The notes beneath the pieces were generated by a model. That model made no database searches, had not been told where the DNA came from, and saw only the letters and a program-made list of their open reading frames with translations. Shown piece by piece: positions 11,802 through 26,800 of a stretch of 64,000 bases of DNA. The DNA is taken from NCBI GenBank assembly GCA_037176905.1, contig JBBBWG010011224.1, forward strand, positions 24,441-88,440, in the 5' to 3' direction. The stretch is from Azolla pinnata. Taxonomy: Eukaryota; Streptophyta; Polypodiopsida; Salviniales; Salviniaceae. How positions within the stretch are numbered: position 1 is the stretch's first letter; every line of letters starts with the position of its first letter. Position numbers and translations under genes: made by a program.

Positions 11802-12206
11802 ATGGCCATCCATATGCCCCTCTCCCTCACCTCTTCCCTCAACCCCGATGCTCCCCTCTTCATCCCTTCCACTCACCGCCTCCTTCTGTCTGGTGATGAT
11901 GCGGAAACCCATGACGATTACTTCTTCGCCGCCGCCGCCGCCGCCGACGATGATGGTGATGATGATGGGTTCTCGCCAGATTGGGACAGCGTCGAGGATT
12001 TCTCTCCCGAATGGTGGAACCTCGTTCACATCTCCCCTCACTTCTGCCAGTACTGGCTCCGCAACTACGAAGACGATGCGAGCGCCGCCGCTGTTGCAGA
12101 AGACTGGAGCCTGCAAGAAGATGGAGATGGCACTGCCGTCGAGCCTGTCGATGCAGATGCCGATCCCGATGCCAATCAAGTTGCTGATGCTGCTGTAAAT
12201 TTGTAA
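11802..12206 (+). CDS. ERD15: ERD15-like PAM2-motif protein
   Basis: 134 residues in one exon, acidic. Residues 12-22 (SLNPDAPLFIP) are a clear PAM2 motif, which binds the MLLE domain of poly(A)-binding protein. Residues about 62-86 (DSVEDFSPEWWNLV...QYWL) are the second signature of ERD15/LSR1-type small hydrophilic proteins of dehydration, cold and ABA responses. The start was chosen at 11802 because the ATG sits in the context ACCACCATGGCC and directly precedes the conserved region; the upstream in-frame extension has no ATG. An alanine run encoded by GCC repeats separates the two motifs. The C-terminus is Asp/Ala-rich. Expected role: cytoplasmic or nuclear PABP partner in stress-related mRNA regulation. 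Confidence 0.88.
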   Translation: MAIHMPLSLTSSLNPDAPLFIPSTHRLLLSGDDAETHDDYFFAAAAAADDDGDDDGFSPDWDSVEDFSPEWWNLVHISPHFCQYWLRNYEDDASAAAVAEDWSLQEDGDGTAVEPVDADADPDANQVADAAVNL

Positions 12207-14732
12207 ATTTAGTGCATAGATCATGCATAATCTCATTGTAAATGCTGCTGCTGCTGTTGATGATGATGTCTGGTATAGAGCCATGGCTGAATTTCATCAT
12301 AACGATGATTTACGGTCGTGGAACTAGACATAGATCAATGGCTGACACTCGCATACGCATAGTTACATACACACTCATATACATGTAGATTTTTCCACAC
12401 ACACAGACATACATCTGTCTATGTATCTATCTTGGTAGAAGCTGTAATCCTCAAATGACTGTAAACCTTCCAAGAACTAGGGTTTCCATCATGAAATTGA
12501 AGGGTTAATAACACATCCGTTGTGTGTTTTGTACTCAGGTTTCCCACCTTAGGAGGAGGGAACTATCTCATGAAAACCAAAACAAAAAAAAAGCTTTTGT
12601 TTTGCATCGATAAGTCTGGCCTTTGCAGGAAAAGGGGTTTCATGAATCAAAACCCTAGTTGCATTTGGCCTATATGACTCTCTCCTGTAATTTACATCAA
12701 ATTAGCATGCCTCCTGAACAAACATGGCAGTTCAATGAATGTGCCAAAATTCTGGTCTTTTTGTTGAAATATGGATCTGTATTTTATCTCCATCTCTACT
12801 CTTTTCTGTATGCATGTAGACGTGCCTTGATTCTCATGCCTGGTCTGTTTGTGTGCATTAAGAACTGTGTTGAATGTCTGGTCTTCTTCGTTTATGTAGG
12901 TGTACTATTGTCTTGCTTATATTGCTGTATCGGGTACAAATGTCTTGATATCGGTCTCGAAATCTCATTGCAATTTACAAACTTACGTGGTTGATCTCAA
13001 TTTCTGCTGTTTATATGATGTATTATACGTAGATCGTCGCTTTCTTGAGGATGTAAGTGATCTTATCTGCATGTCTGTCTGTTCCATTCGTATGTATCAA
13101 TTTCTGCTCCTATTTTGTATGTCCTTAGAGATGTGTCTTGCATCAGATCCTGTTCTTCTTCCATGTTAAGAGATATGCTTTGTAAATCATCTCAAATTTC
13201 TGGTCCTTCTAGCATCCATCTGTATCTTCTTTGCCTCTTCGTTTCTCTACTCCCAAATCCTTGCTCAAAGGTTGTATTGTCTTCTAAATTTGCATCAGTA
13301 CTCCCAATGCATGCATACCTCAAGCGGATCAAAGAGGCAAAATCTCTGAAGTCAACCCCCTTTCTCGAACACGTATTCGTGGCGATGTATAGATAAGGTT
13401 TCTGGACAGGGAGATCTACAGCACAGCATCATGGCAGAAGCAAGGGAATAAAGCTATAAGATTGTTGCTTATAGATTAGGGTTTGTTGACAGAGTTTGTG
13501 GCAGATAGGCTAGGGTGTACTGACAGAGAGGTCCAGAGCACAGCATCACGATACAACCAACAGAATCAAGGTTGCCATTTGCAACTTCCAAATGTTTTTT
13601 CTTCCCCCCCTTCATACGAACTGCCCAACATCGTTCACCATGAAGGAGAAATTGCTGTACCATGAAAGGTGTTCAGAAGAGATTGCTGAGCATATTTTGC
13701 TGGATTATGCTGTTTCTTCCCCCATTCCGATGTTCCAGTGAAGAAGCCCTGTTCTAGAGGGGGCTACCTTTTTGCTTTGTATATCCTCAGAGAATCAATC
13801 TAGTCATATTCAGGCTACAGATCAAAGGAAGACTGTTGGGCGTGACTTATCTTTTCCAGTGCATGACAATGATGTGCTGCTGCTTATATGCTTGCTTTAT
13901 ATCTTTCAAGGATCTCTACACCGACCATCAATTGGGTTAAAAAAACAACAGCAGCCCTTTCTCAATCTTTGTCGGCATTTCCTCTCGTCTGCATTTTGCA
14001 TTTCGAGTCATGCCATCACCATGCATTCATCTGCAGATACAGAGATCCTGGCTTTCAGCTATGAGACAACCCTTCTCAAGGTCAAAGGCATACTGCAGAC
14101 GTAGATATCATTTTTCTCATCTTGTTCGCAAAGAATATCATGCAAAATCATGCATAAGATTGGGCCGGTATCCCTCCCAATCCATGTACACAGTCATGCA
14201 CTCTTTATTTATCGGCTAGAATTTTACTGTCCCATGTTAATAGAAACTAATCCTGTCATGTCTGATTCACGATCTCAAAGAAATCATACCAGTATTATGA
14301 AAGCTGAACTTTCAGCTCAATTTATGCTTAGGAATTAACAACACTGCATTGTACAAGAAATGGACAGCTTCATACGAAACAGTGAAATTATTTGCCATTT
14401 TAGTTGTAATTGTCGTTAAGACCCGACAATCTGAAAGCTTAACGTTACCCAAATGTCTATACACCAATTCGCCTCTCTGAGACCAGCAAAAAGGACAAAT
14501 ACTAAAAGAGAATTTATAGAAGGAGCTAAACTCTTCTGTTTACCAAAAAAAAGAGAAATCTAAATTATTCCTCCAGAGACAGATAGACAGATATATATAT
14601 TTATGACACAAGAATTCAAAGAAATGAAATAAATAAAATGAAATAAGAAGAATTAGGGCATAGAGAGTTAGGACAACAGGAGAATTAGGGCTGATCAGCA
14701 GTAAAAAGAAAAAAAGAGAAAGGGGTATAAAA
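12207..14732. other. Spacer between ERD15-like gene and CYT1, no gene supported
   Basis: AT-rich, with scattered short open frames lacking codon bias or domains on either strand. It includes the 3' UTRs of two convergent genes. A non-coding RNA cannot be excluded. Confidence 0.5.
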
Positions 14733-17700
14733 TCACATGACAATCTCTGGCTTGAGAATGCTGTTCTTGATCTCCTTGTGGGGTAGAACAACACCACCAT
14801 TGCTATAAACCTCATCCGATATATGTACATCTTCACCTAGCACAGTCATGTTCTCCACACGAGCCCATTGTCCGATAGTAGAATGCCAACCAACAATGCT
14901 GCCTGAGACACAAGCGTGTTTCTTCACTCTAACTCCTCGCATGATAGTGCATCTAGAGAGCCTAACACCTGCCTCAATCACACAATTTTGCCCTATCGAT
15001 ACATCGGGCCCAACAAGACATCCTTCCCCTATCTGAGCACTCTCATCAATGAGCACATTTCCAACTATGTTTGATCCAGTAGATAGCCTCCCTGGGTGAT
15101 TCTTCTTCAGAGAGTCCAAGTATAGCCTCAACCCAGTTATATAATCTCTGGGCTGTCCCACATCCATCCAAAAACCAGGTAGAACCATTGCAAACAGCTT
15201 TCTCTCTTTTGCAATCTTGGGGAAGATCTCCTTCTCAATCGATGTGGGTTTCAGCTCGATCCTGTCCAGAACTTCCGGATTCAGAAGGTAGATCCCTGCA
15301 TTGATCTTGTTTCCGACAAAGACTTGTGGTTTCTCAACAAAACGTTGCACCTCACCATTTGTTTCATCCATAACTACCACACCATACTTTGACGGCTCAT
15401 CAACCTGAATGGAATCCCACACACATTGAATATATTGTTTAGAAATAAAGAAGCATTTCCACAGATAACACTGAATAACTGGTTAATACATGAAGTATAT
15501 CCAGAAGCATGCATCATATCAACCTTGAAACATGGAGCACAAACAGAAGCATGATCGTTCTGACTTGATGAAAAAATACATTGACATACATACATAATGG
15601 ATTTAAATATTCAAGAAATAAAAACAATTCTAATGAGGGATTGGAATAAGGTATACAGTCCATACCTTGGTGACCATGATTGAAGCTTCACCTCCATGAG
15701 ACTTGTGAAACTCTATCATTTGTTCAAGTGGATATTCACTAATAACATCACTATTCAGCACAAAGAATGGTTCCCCAGACCCATCAAGGAGCTTGTCCCT
15801 TGCCAGTGCCAACGGACCTGCTGTGCCCATTGGTTCATATTCTCGTGAACACACAATCTTGATCCCTAGCTTCTCCTCAAATTCTTTCAAGAAACTCATC
15901 ATAACCTGAGTGTGGAAACAAGCAATGTCAGCAAGTTCAATACATACATGTGATCCATGTGTAACATTCACGCAAGTTGAAATTCAAGTCATACAAAATG
16001 GAACGTGGAGCATATTACAAATTACATTGTAAAATAATACATTAACTACTAAATATAGCTGATTAATTAGAATGTTATGGAAGGCCAATGTTGTTAACTC
16101 CACCCTGCCATTTAAACGTACCTATATATGTAATCACTTGAACATAGCCTAACGAACGTAATTCAGAGAAGAGAAAATGGGATTCGATGATGGTAGTTTC
16201 ATGTTATTTTCCTACATGAAACCAGAGCCCAACAAGGTTCTCATCGACAGTTCTATACAACATGGACCTAAAAAGAAAAAAGAATGTCTTCCAGGTTGGA
16301 ATAGATATGCCCTTACACTGCCTACGATAAGTAAAAATTCTACCTATACGCTTACAATTGCTTTTTTAGTGAATTGGTTTTTTGACAAGATCGAATTTCA
16401 TTTGGGTTCCCACATTGTAAAGGAGATGATCAAAACTGTGTCATTTTGTAAGTTTCTTCACTATGTTCTCTCCTAATTGTACATTTTCAGAGTTCTATGT
16501 CGGATTCTCTGGCAAGATATAAGGGTTACTCACTATACATTTGTTCATATCTTGTGTCTGGTAGATGGAACAAGTATTTCCACCATGGCCACTATCAAAC
16601 ACTCATGTATTCAGAAATCATCATAGCCATATGCTTACACACATTCTCCTGCTAAATTATTTCCCTGACCCTCTGCCATCAAAAGGGGAATTTCATATTA
16701 GCCCGTGTTAAGGGATGTGTATAAAAAGAAACAATTTGAATCTTAACTCGTTCCTAGATCTTTCCACTATGTCCTCACCTAGCTGTATAGATCTGCATCT
16801 GATTCTATGGAAAGAAACTAAGGTTTACTCCATATGCATTATCTGCTAAATGTGTCCATACTTTGTGCCAAGTCGATGGAATTAGGATTTTCACCATGGG
16901 CAATATCAAGAACTCATCTCTATACGTACAAAAGACCATAAAACCATGGAACTTTCTTATAGATCTGTCACTATCTCGGTCACTACATATAATTAAAGCA
17001 GTATGAAGAACTGTGGACTGGTTGTTAGGCATGAAAGCAGTGTTTCATTAGACACCAACAAGCCTAATACCAGGGATAATAATGAGCGTATATACGAAAG
17101 TAAGGCTAAACCTAAACAATGAATTGGATTATTGCAGATCTATCAGAAGATAGACCTCTAAGCTTAGATCTGGACCTTGAATCCTAAACAAAAAACCCTA
17201 ACCCAAAACCTGACACTATCCCTCAATTCAACATCAAACCTAATTACCGACACCAACCCTAACCCAGGCAGTGATGTTAACATCATACTTAACTCAAGAA
17301 AATACCATGCCTAAATATAGCACTGATCATAACAGCAAACCTAACCCAAACCTCTGCTTAAAACTAGCCTAATCCTATCATACCTCAGGTTGATAATTGA
17401 TGGCTAGCACAACTTCACTGACGCCAATCACCTTCAGCGCCTCGATCTACAAGAAGGATTAAAGATCAGATCATGAGAACAAAACGGAACAGAGACAATG
17501 ATGATCGGATCAGATACCGGAAAATCAAACAGAGACGAAGCAGGAACATTCAAAGATATTTGCATATATGAGAGGAAAAAAGCAGATTGGATCAGATCGG
17601 CGCAAAACAGAGGGAAGACAACCAAAAAGGAAGAAAAAGACAAAGGAAATGTGGAGCTTGCATAGATTGAGAAAAGGAAGACGGAAGAACATAGGCAATT

Positions 17701-18107
17701 CTTAGCAGGAGAGAACACTTGGAAGGAAATTTCGGAACAGATCAGGTCAGATCAGATCAGAGGAAAACACAAGCTTAGGTCGAATTCAGAAGAAGAAAAT
17801 ATAGAATTTTGCAGAGATTGAGAGATAGGAAAAGAAAGGTAAGACAGGAACGCGCGAGAGAGCGAGAGAGCGAAATCGACCCGAGCCAGAATCGAGAGAA
17901 GAATGCACAGATTAGAAGAAAGGAAAGGAAAGGAAGGAACGAGGCTTTCGTTCTGTTATTGCTTAAAATTTCTGGTTATGGTGGGGCGATGAGAACCTGG
18001 TGAAGGATCATGGGCTTGTTCGCGAAGTCGACGAGAGGTTTGGGCAAGCTGAGGGTGAGGGGCCTGAGGCGCGTACCGAAACCTCCGACCAAGATCAAGG
18101 CCTTCAT
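14733..18107 (-). CDS. CYT1: GDP-mannose pyrophosphorylase (mannose-1-phosphate guanylyltransferase)
   Basis: Makes GDP-mannose from mannose-1-phosphate and GTP in the cytosol, feeding ascorbate synthesis, N-glycosylation and cell-wall polysaccharides. Four exons, 18107-17997, 17446-17384, 15905-15666 and 15404-14733, join in frame to 361 residues, exactly the length of Arabidopsis CYT1/VTC1. The nucleotide-binding signature [11 protein letters not shown] lies at residues 8-18; '[14 protein letters not shown]' and '[13 protein letters not shown]' follow; the C-terminal half is a left-handed beta-helix with hexapeptide repeats ending KPEIVM. Exon 1 uses a GTTCTC donor. The frame stays open for about 130 codons upstream of the chosen Met through a GAAGGA repeat; homology supports Met 18107. 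The intron between exons 2 and 3 is 1.48 kb and contains a diverged tandem repeat. Confidence 0.97.
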
Positions 18108-18149
18108 GGCTCCTCTTCTCCTTGAAGAACGTCTTCTGTCTTCTGCTCC

Positions 18150-18270
18150 CGCTCCTCCTTCTCCTTCTCCTTCTCCTTCTCCTTCTCCTTCCCCTTCCCC
18201 TTCTTCTTCTGCTCCTTCTACTGCTCCCGCACCTTCTCCTTCTCCTTCTACTTCTTCTTCTTCTGCTGCT
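18150..18270. repeat. CTTCTC hexamer tract in the CYT1 leader
   Basis: Imperfect CTTCTC/CTTCTT/GCTGCT units immediately upstream of the CYT1 start on the minus strand, where they read GAGAAG and encode Glu/Gly-rich sequence in the CYT1 frame. Most likely 5' UTR. Confidence 0.8.
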
Positions 18271-18394
18271 GCTGCTGCTGCTGCTGTGTGGCTATGGCTT
18301 CTGCGATTCTCAGTGTTCTCTGTGCATGTGCATGTGTCTGTGAGAGAGACAGAGAGCTGATGATGATTTGATATCAGAAGAAGAAGCGAATGGA

Positions 18395-18800
18395 TGTCCA
18401 CATACATACATGCGCACACATACATACACCCATGTATGTATGCGCGCGCATGCATGCATGCATGCATGTGCGTGCATGATTGTTTATGTGCGTGTATCAT
18501 GTATGCATGTGTATGTGCGTGAATGATTGAAGACAGCTCGGTTTATGGATGTTCTGCGTGTTATGTATGCATGCATGCATATGGTCATGAGGGTGTCCGG
18601 ATGCATGGATGCATGCATGTGTGTCTGATGCATATGCCTCGAGGAGAGTGTAAGTATGCATGCATGCACGTATGCATTGTGTGTGTGTATGTGTGCAAGC
18701 ATGCATGTATGGATGTGGGCGTGCAAGTATACATACATATATGTATGCATGCATGCATGCCTGTGCATGTGTGGATGCATGTGTACATATGTGTGCATGA
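18395..18800. repeat. CATG/GCATGCAT-rich low-complexity DNA
   Basis: About 400 bp of TGCATGCA, CATACATA and TGTGTATG words. It contains many overlapping CATGCA (RY-type) hexamers, but these come with the repeat and are not by themselves evidence of an RY promoter. Confidence 0.8.
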
Positions 18801-19269
18801 CTGCTCACATTCTTCTCTTGGGTCATTGGTTAATCTAAATCTCAAGAAGCAGAAGCAGAAGCAAGAAGGAAGCAGCACAACAAGGGAATCTTTCCTCCCG
18901 ATCCTCGCAAGCATCTCAGCATATATACATGCAGACTTCTTGACCTCAACAGCCCTGATCGGAAACCTTGTATAACCTGGTCAGGGAAGCTCTCGATGTT
19001 TAGAGCTTGAAGCCTGACCTTTGATCCTAACAATCCTGTGATTCTTGAGCCAAACATACATACATCATATTGGAGCAGATCCGATGGAGATCGACAGCTT
19101 CAGCAATGGATGATGCATCCATCCATCCATTGCCATCCTTCTCCTCCGCATCTTGTGGCTCAACCATTCGTCACTTTACCTTGTTCTCTCCCATGCAAGC
19201 AGATCGGACAAAACCACCAGAATCGTCCGCAGAGGGCTACATAACATACATGCGTACACAACATACACA

Positions 19270-19375
19270 TAGACACCGACCACACACAGACACACACACA
19301 CACATACATACATACATACATGCACACATACATGCACATATACGTACATACACACATACATACATACATACATGT
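19270..19375. repeat. (CACA/TACA)n tract
   Basis: Mixed ACACAC and CATACATA microsatellite, Z-DNA-prone alternating purine-pyrimidine. Open frames here are repeat artefacts. Confidence 0.85.
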
Positions 19376-21553
19376 GAAAGGAATGAGATAGTTTCGGATG
19401 GGAAATCGATGCGATGCCTTTGTGTCGGAATTCGGAAAGCAACAAGCGACCGGCTGCCCATGTTTGACACGGTCATTGCGAGCGCATACCCGCCATCGGA
19501 TTGGACCAATGCCCGAAACTTTTTTTAGCACATTTCCGGGATCGTGATGATTCGGTTCTCCGCCGTCATCATCGTCGCCGCGGCTGCCATCATCGTCGTC
19601 ATCCCTCGAGAGAGAGAGAAAAAAAAAAAACGGCGAAACGAATCGGCCATGCCGTCATGTGTGAAACCGCGACGGAGTACGAATGGAGACGTCGGTGTGT
19701 CCTTTTATAAACCCAAAAAAAAAGAAAGAAGAAAAGAAAGAGAAGCACATGTTGTGTGCTTAATTAGGGCCTTGTTCGCGATTCTCTCGCATCCAATCCT
19801 CTCCTCTTCGGTTTCTTCCGCACGTATCTTTGCCGATGCCAAGCACAATCGATCACAATGGCAATCTCGAAAGTTCCCGAGTTCTGTCAAGTGAGTGTGG
19901 TGCAAAACCCGAAACCCTGAAGCTCTAAAACACTAAGCCATATCATTTGTCAGCTACCATGTCGAGGATTCCTAGACCAGGATGCAGGGCATAGAACAGT
20001 AACATGTGTATCCATGTTTTCCTCTGCGCACGAAGGGAAAAGCGAGAAAGGCGAAAGCGCGATTCTCATGAATGCATTGCATCATCATGTCTGATGCAAA
20101 CATGGTAGAGCACACGTGTCAGGATCATATGGACAGCTCAATCATGGGTTCAACTGTCTTGCCAGGCTGGAACAACCAGGGTTTGAACTAATGGAGTTTG
20201 GGACTTGGAAGCACTCCTTTATCATTAGAAACCGAAATCAGAAGGCATGGCAATAGTCAAGATCTCTAGTCACATAGCATCGCGTCGCTGATTGTGTTGC
20301 TTTAATAAGAGTAAATACGCGAGATTCATTGAGAGAATGGGCGATACCATAATAGACACAAAGAAGAGAAATAGTGTGCATATATACAAGATACGATTAG
20401 CATCACAGATTAAGACAACATTATAATGCAGGCATTAAGCTCAATGTAGGGAAGAGTATGACAATGCAATTTCATTAGCCAAAGAAAACCATATGCAACT
20501 TATGGGTTTACACAGATAGAATCAAAAGACAAATTTGTATATTAAATGAGCAAGATTATACATACATAGAAGCACAAACATGACATCTGATTCCCTCCTT
20601 GCTTGGTGCCCTACAAGGGATATCGCCAATGTAATCATGGAGGGCATGGCCACCATCTGTTTATAGAGGCATTGGTGCCTTCATGCCCTTCCACAATCCG
20701 AGCAACATCTAAAATTTGGGCACATCCAGAAGTTTGATCTAAATTGTTATGTTTTCCACTACACTGGAATGAGGCTCTCAAGACTCACTAATAGTAGCAC
20801 AGATCTTTTGATGAGAGCACAAACGACAAAGACAAAACCTTCATGAACACTTTGTATAGAGAATATAGTCCTGATAGAATATCTGTACCAATTGAACAAT
20901 ATAACTCTTCTCACCTGAGTTTGATCCATTACGAGTTACAATAAATGGCAAAGAATACCACAATTTATGAACGTGTAACAGGGCCATATACTATACTCTC
21001 CGAATATAGAAAAAGAGTTGTGACTTGATATTTTGAATAACTAGAAATACACGCTCCAGGTTACCATCATAGAGCACGAGATCAAAATATCATACTTCCA
21101 CACCTTTCCAAAGTTCTCAGCCTGAAACAAAGACTTAATGCTCTAAAATTTTCTTGGAATCGCATACATGTAAAATGCAAGGAAACATATGGGCAGCAGT
21201 TAGCTCCTTTACAAAAGATGACATCATGTACTATTACACAGCGCACATTAGACTGACCATTTTCCAATCATCAGCATATAGTTACAATACTTTTCGACAC
21301 AACAAAGCAAAGTACACTTACATGACCTGCAGTTAGGATCCACTCATTTCACAAGCAACATTGAAGAAAAATCAAGACTAGTATTAACTGCAGAGAGCTG
21401 AAATATCGTGTTGCTTAAGCCAAAATTCTTGTGACAAATGTCACAAAGTTTCATTACAAGTGGCAAAACTAATTCTCGGCATTACCAAGGAGCTTGCAAA
21501 CTCTGCAAAACATACCAAAATGTATCCACCCTTTCTACAACTGAAAATCGAAT
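19376..21553. other. Spacer upstream of CYT1 and downstream of the ubiquitin gene
   Basis: No domain-bearing open frame on either strand. The right-hand part (20.3-21.5 kb) is AT-rich and probably includes the ubiquitin-eL40 3' UTR. Confidence 0.5.
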
Positions 21554-23861
<2,308 letters not shown>

Positions 23862-26800
23862 ATGTATGCTGCCAGAGAGAAGTACCGTAACGTGGATATG
23901 GAAACTTACCGGCCTTTGCTTTCTCCTTCTCCTGGCGTTGTTTCTTGCTCGATTTGCCTGGAGCCCGTGGAAATGAAAGGGGAAAGATCAATTGCGAGGC
24001 TCAAATGTGCGCATCTCTTTCATCTCGGTAAGCCTTAAACCCTCAGCGTCTCATTTCGTTTTCTTTTGTTTGTCAGGGAAGCTCATCTGTGCTGCATACT
24101 TCTTGTCGGTAAGCACTCCCTTCCTAGATTCTCAATATTTTAGGTTATCAATCATAGACAGAGACTTCACCGATATTTCCTGCTTGCAAACGGAAGATTT
24201 CTGTATGAACAAACGGAACCTCTTCTACATTGATAAGCACGTCCGATCAAACCTTCCTGATATGACGTACATCTGGGAAGCTAAGTGAGATAATTGAAAA
24301 GTCAAAGCAGATAAATAGCTGGATTCGTTATATCAATAGAAGTCGACAGTCTTCTGTGTCTTGTCAACAATCAAAACTGTTCGACATTTCTTTCTTTCTG
24401 TTTATGCTAACTTTCCAGTACGAAACGCCTCGCAATATCATACTTTCAGGCATTACTTGATTCAATTCTCTAAAGAAGCTTATCTTAGGATTGACCTTTT
24501 GATAGCATAGAGGTTCATTTTTTTCTATCAACTTTTGCAAGCGATTCCCATCCAACAAGTCATTCTTTTATCTTATTGAGATTTCCATGTCGACCATTCC
24601 CAGTTTTAGTCTGCAAGAAAAAATTCTCTTTCACATTCTTAAGCGTGGTCTTTCAGAATTTCCTTGTTTTGGCTCTCTAACATAAAATTTTTGTGTTCTT
24701 CACTTTCATCAGTATCCTATCTGACTCGTCATTCTGTTTGATTGGATATCATCATTCAAAGAGTTAGTTTGTAAGAAATTTGATATACTTCAGCATCGGA
24801 AACATGTACTTGTGATGTTTAATGTTTCAGTTTTCAGTTTACAAGAAACAATAAGGCTAGGAAAGAGAATTGCATTTCTTTACAATCATTTTTTTAAAGT
24901 TCTGTCTTATAATTCACCAATAGGATACTAATGACTTAAGAACATTGAATTTTCTTGCAAAACATGTGCGCCAGTCTTTTTCTATTCTAATTTATGAGGG
25001 ACCTCGTGTATAAAATAATTTGCATCTTTTATTTTTTCCATAAAGTTTTTTTCCTTGTTATAATCAGCGAATGAATGACTTTGTAAGACAGGTTCTCTTT
25101 TATCATGATATTTTCATCATTTCTGATTACATTTTTTGGCTCATATAGAAGTAATGTATTTATCGCATCATGGTTCCTTCCCAGGTATTGTTCTGGGTTG
25201 TGCTGGCACAATAGGGTTCCAATTACCTTCTGAAAATAGTATATGAAGGTAATGTTGATTAGTTGAGAAATTTAAGGGCATGCAACATTCTCTGTAAAAT
25301 GCAAGTGCGCACTTAGGGTTTAGAATGATTAAATTTTATCCTTCGTTAGTAATGAAATGTGGCATGCCCTGCCAGGTTGGTAAACTACCCCGATTTGAGG
25401 CGTTATGATGCCATGGCAATATTCTATTTATGTTTGAACAAAGCGGTAATAATTTGGTATATATATCAGTTTTGACAAAGAGGGGGCAATTGGGTATGAC
25501 ATGTACTAAACATTTATATGTATGATCAAGCCTCATAGCTGAGTTTGAGAGCTTTTAGGCCAATTGTTGTATAGTGAATTGCTAGGCATATATTTATGGA
25601 ATTATTTTCAAGAATTATGCCATATATGAATTTGACTGTCCTCAAACTAGATTAATGAACTCTTGCTTATCCAACCTTGGGGTAATGACCTTGCCTTTTA
25701 TGGTAAGTAAAACTATACATGGCTTCATCTGTTTTTGTAAATGTTGCTTAATCTCTCGTGAATTAAGCGTGTGGAGGAAGCTATTCAATAAAATCGTCAG
25801 TAACCACAATGTTTTCATGCAGGAGTCCTGAACCTTACTAGGGTTGAATGTATCTTCAGGGTTGTCAAGCGATGTTATGGAAAATCGTTAATGGATGGAT
25901 CTTTCATTTGACGCTTAGACTTCTCTATGAAAGCCCCATAGACCTAAGCATGTTGGCACATGCAATTCTTATTATAAATAACCCATTTACTCCTCTGTGG
26001 GAATTGTGGACGAAGCCATGTCCTTTTTGATACTTTGGATTCAAAAGTTGAACCTAAAGTTTTCAAGAGTGTCGCATGAATGCTCTAATTGAAGGATAGT
26101 TTGATGTAACTGCTGTCCTCAGTCCCTTCAGGCATGGTTGAATCAGTGTGACAGAACATGCAGAGCTCAAGACAGCACGTACACTACTTCAAGTGGAGCT
26201 CGTTTAAAGATGGGATTCTTCTTTTAATATCTATTCAGTTCATAAGTTTATGATGGAGAGTCCAGTTGTAGTCCTCATGATAGCCCTGATAATGGTTCCA
26301 TTTGGAAGTGCGTAGATTGTATCACTTCATTAATGAGACTTTCTCCTTAGATATTGTTTACGCAATTGGAACATGGTGTGCTATAATCCAGATATAATAT
26401 CAAACAACAAATCCCATATGGTGTTCTTGTCCAGAGATATTGTCCACATCTTTATGAACTGAACACCTGGGCTGTTACATATCCCCAAAACAACATTATC
26501 CAGGTTTTTGAAATACTTGGAAGGAACTGGGAGATACCTACTACTTGTTATGCATGTACAAACACTATCAAGAATCGTGGAAATATTTACCGTTTATTGC
26601 AACATAATTTGTTTTAATCAAGTTTTGAATTTATTAGTCCAAGGTGGATGTAAATGAAGGCTTTCTGCATGAACATCTGCATCTCATAATAACGGGCAGA
26701 CATTATCAAGATTTTAAAAGTGTTTTATGACTTAGCCAATCAATTGAAGTATGGCTATGAGCTATTTGTTCTTTTTTTCTTCATATGATTGATCTTGCAA

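Noticed and set aside
12659-13396. Cys/Leu-rich open frames of 90-110 residues
   Set aside because: Overlapping frames, no membrane-protein family recognised, AT-rich spacer composition.
18395-18800. RY-element (CATGCA) promoter cluster
   Set aside because: The hexamers are a by-product of a TGCATGCA microsatellite and extend over 400 bp without other promoter structure.
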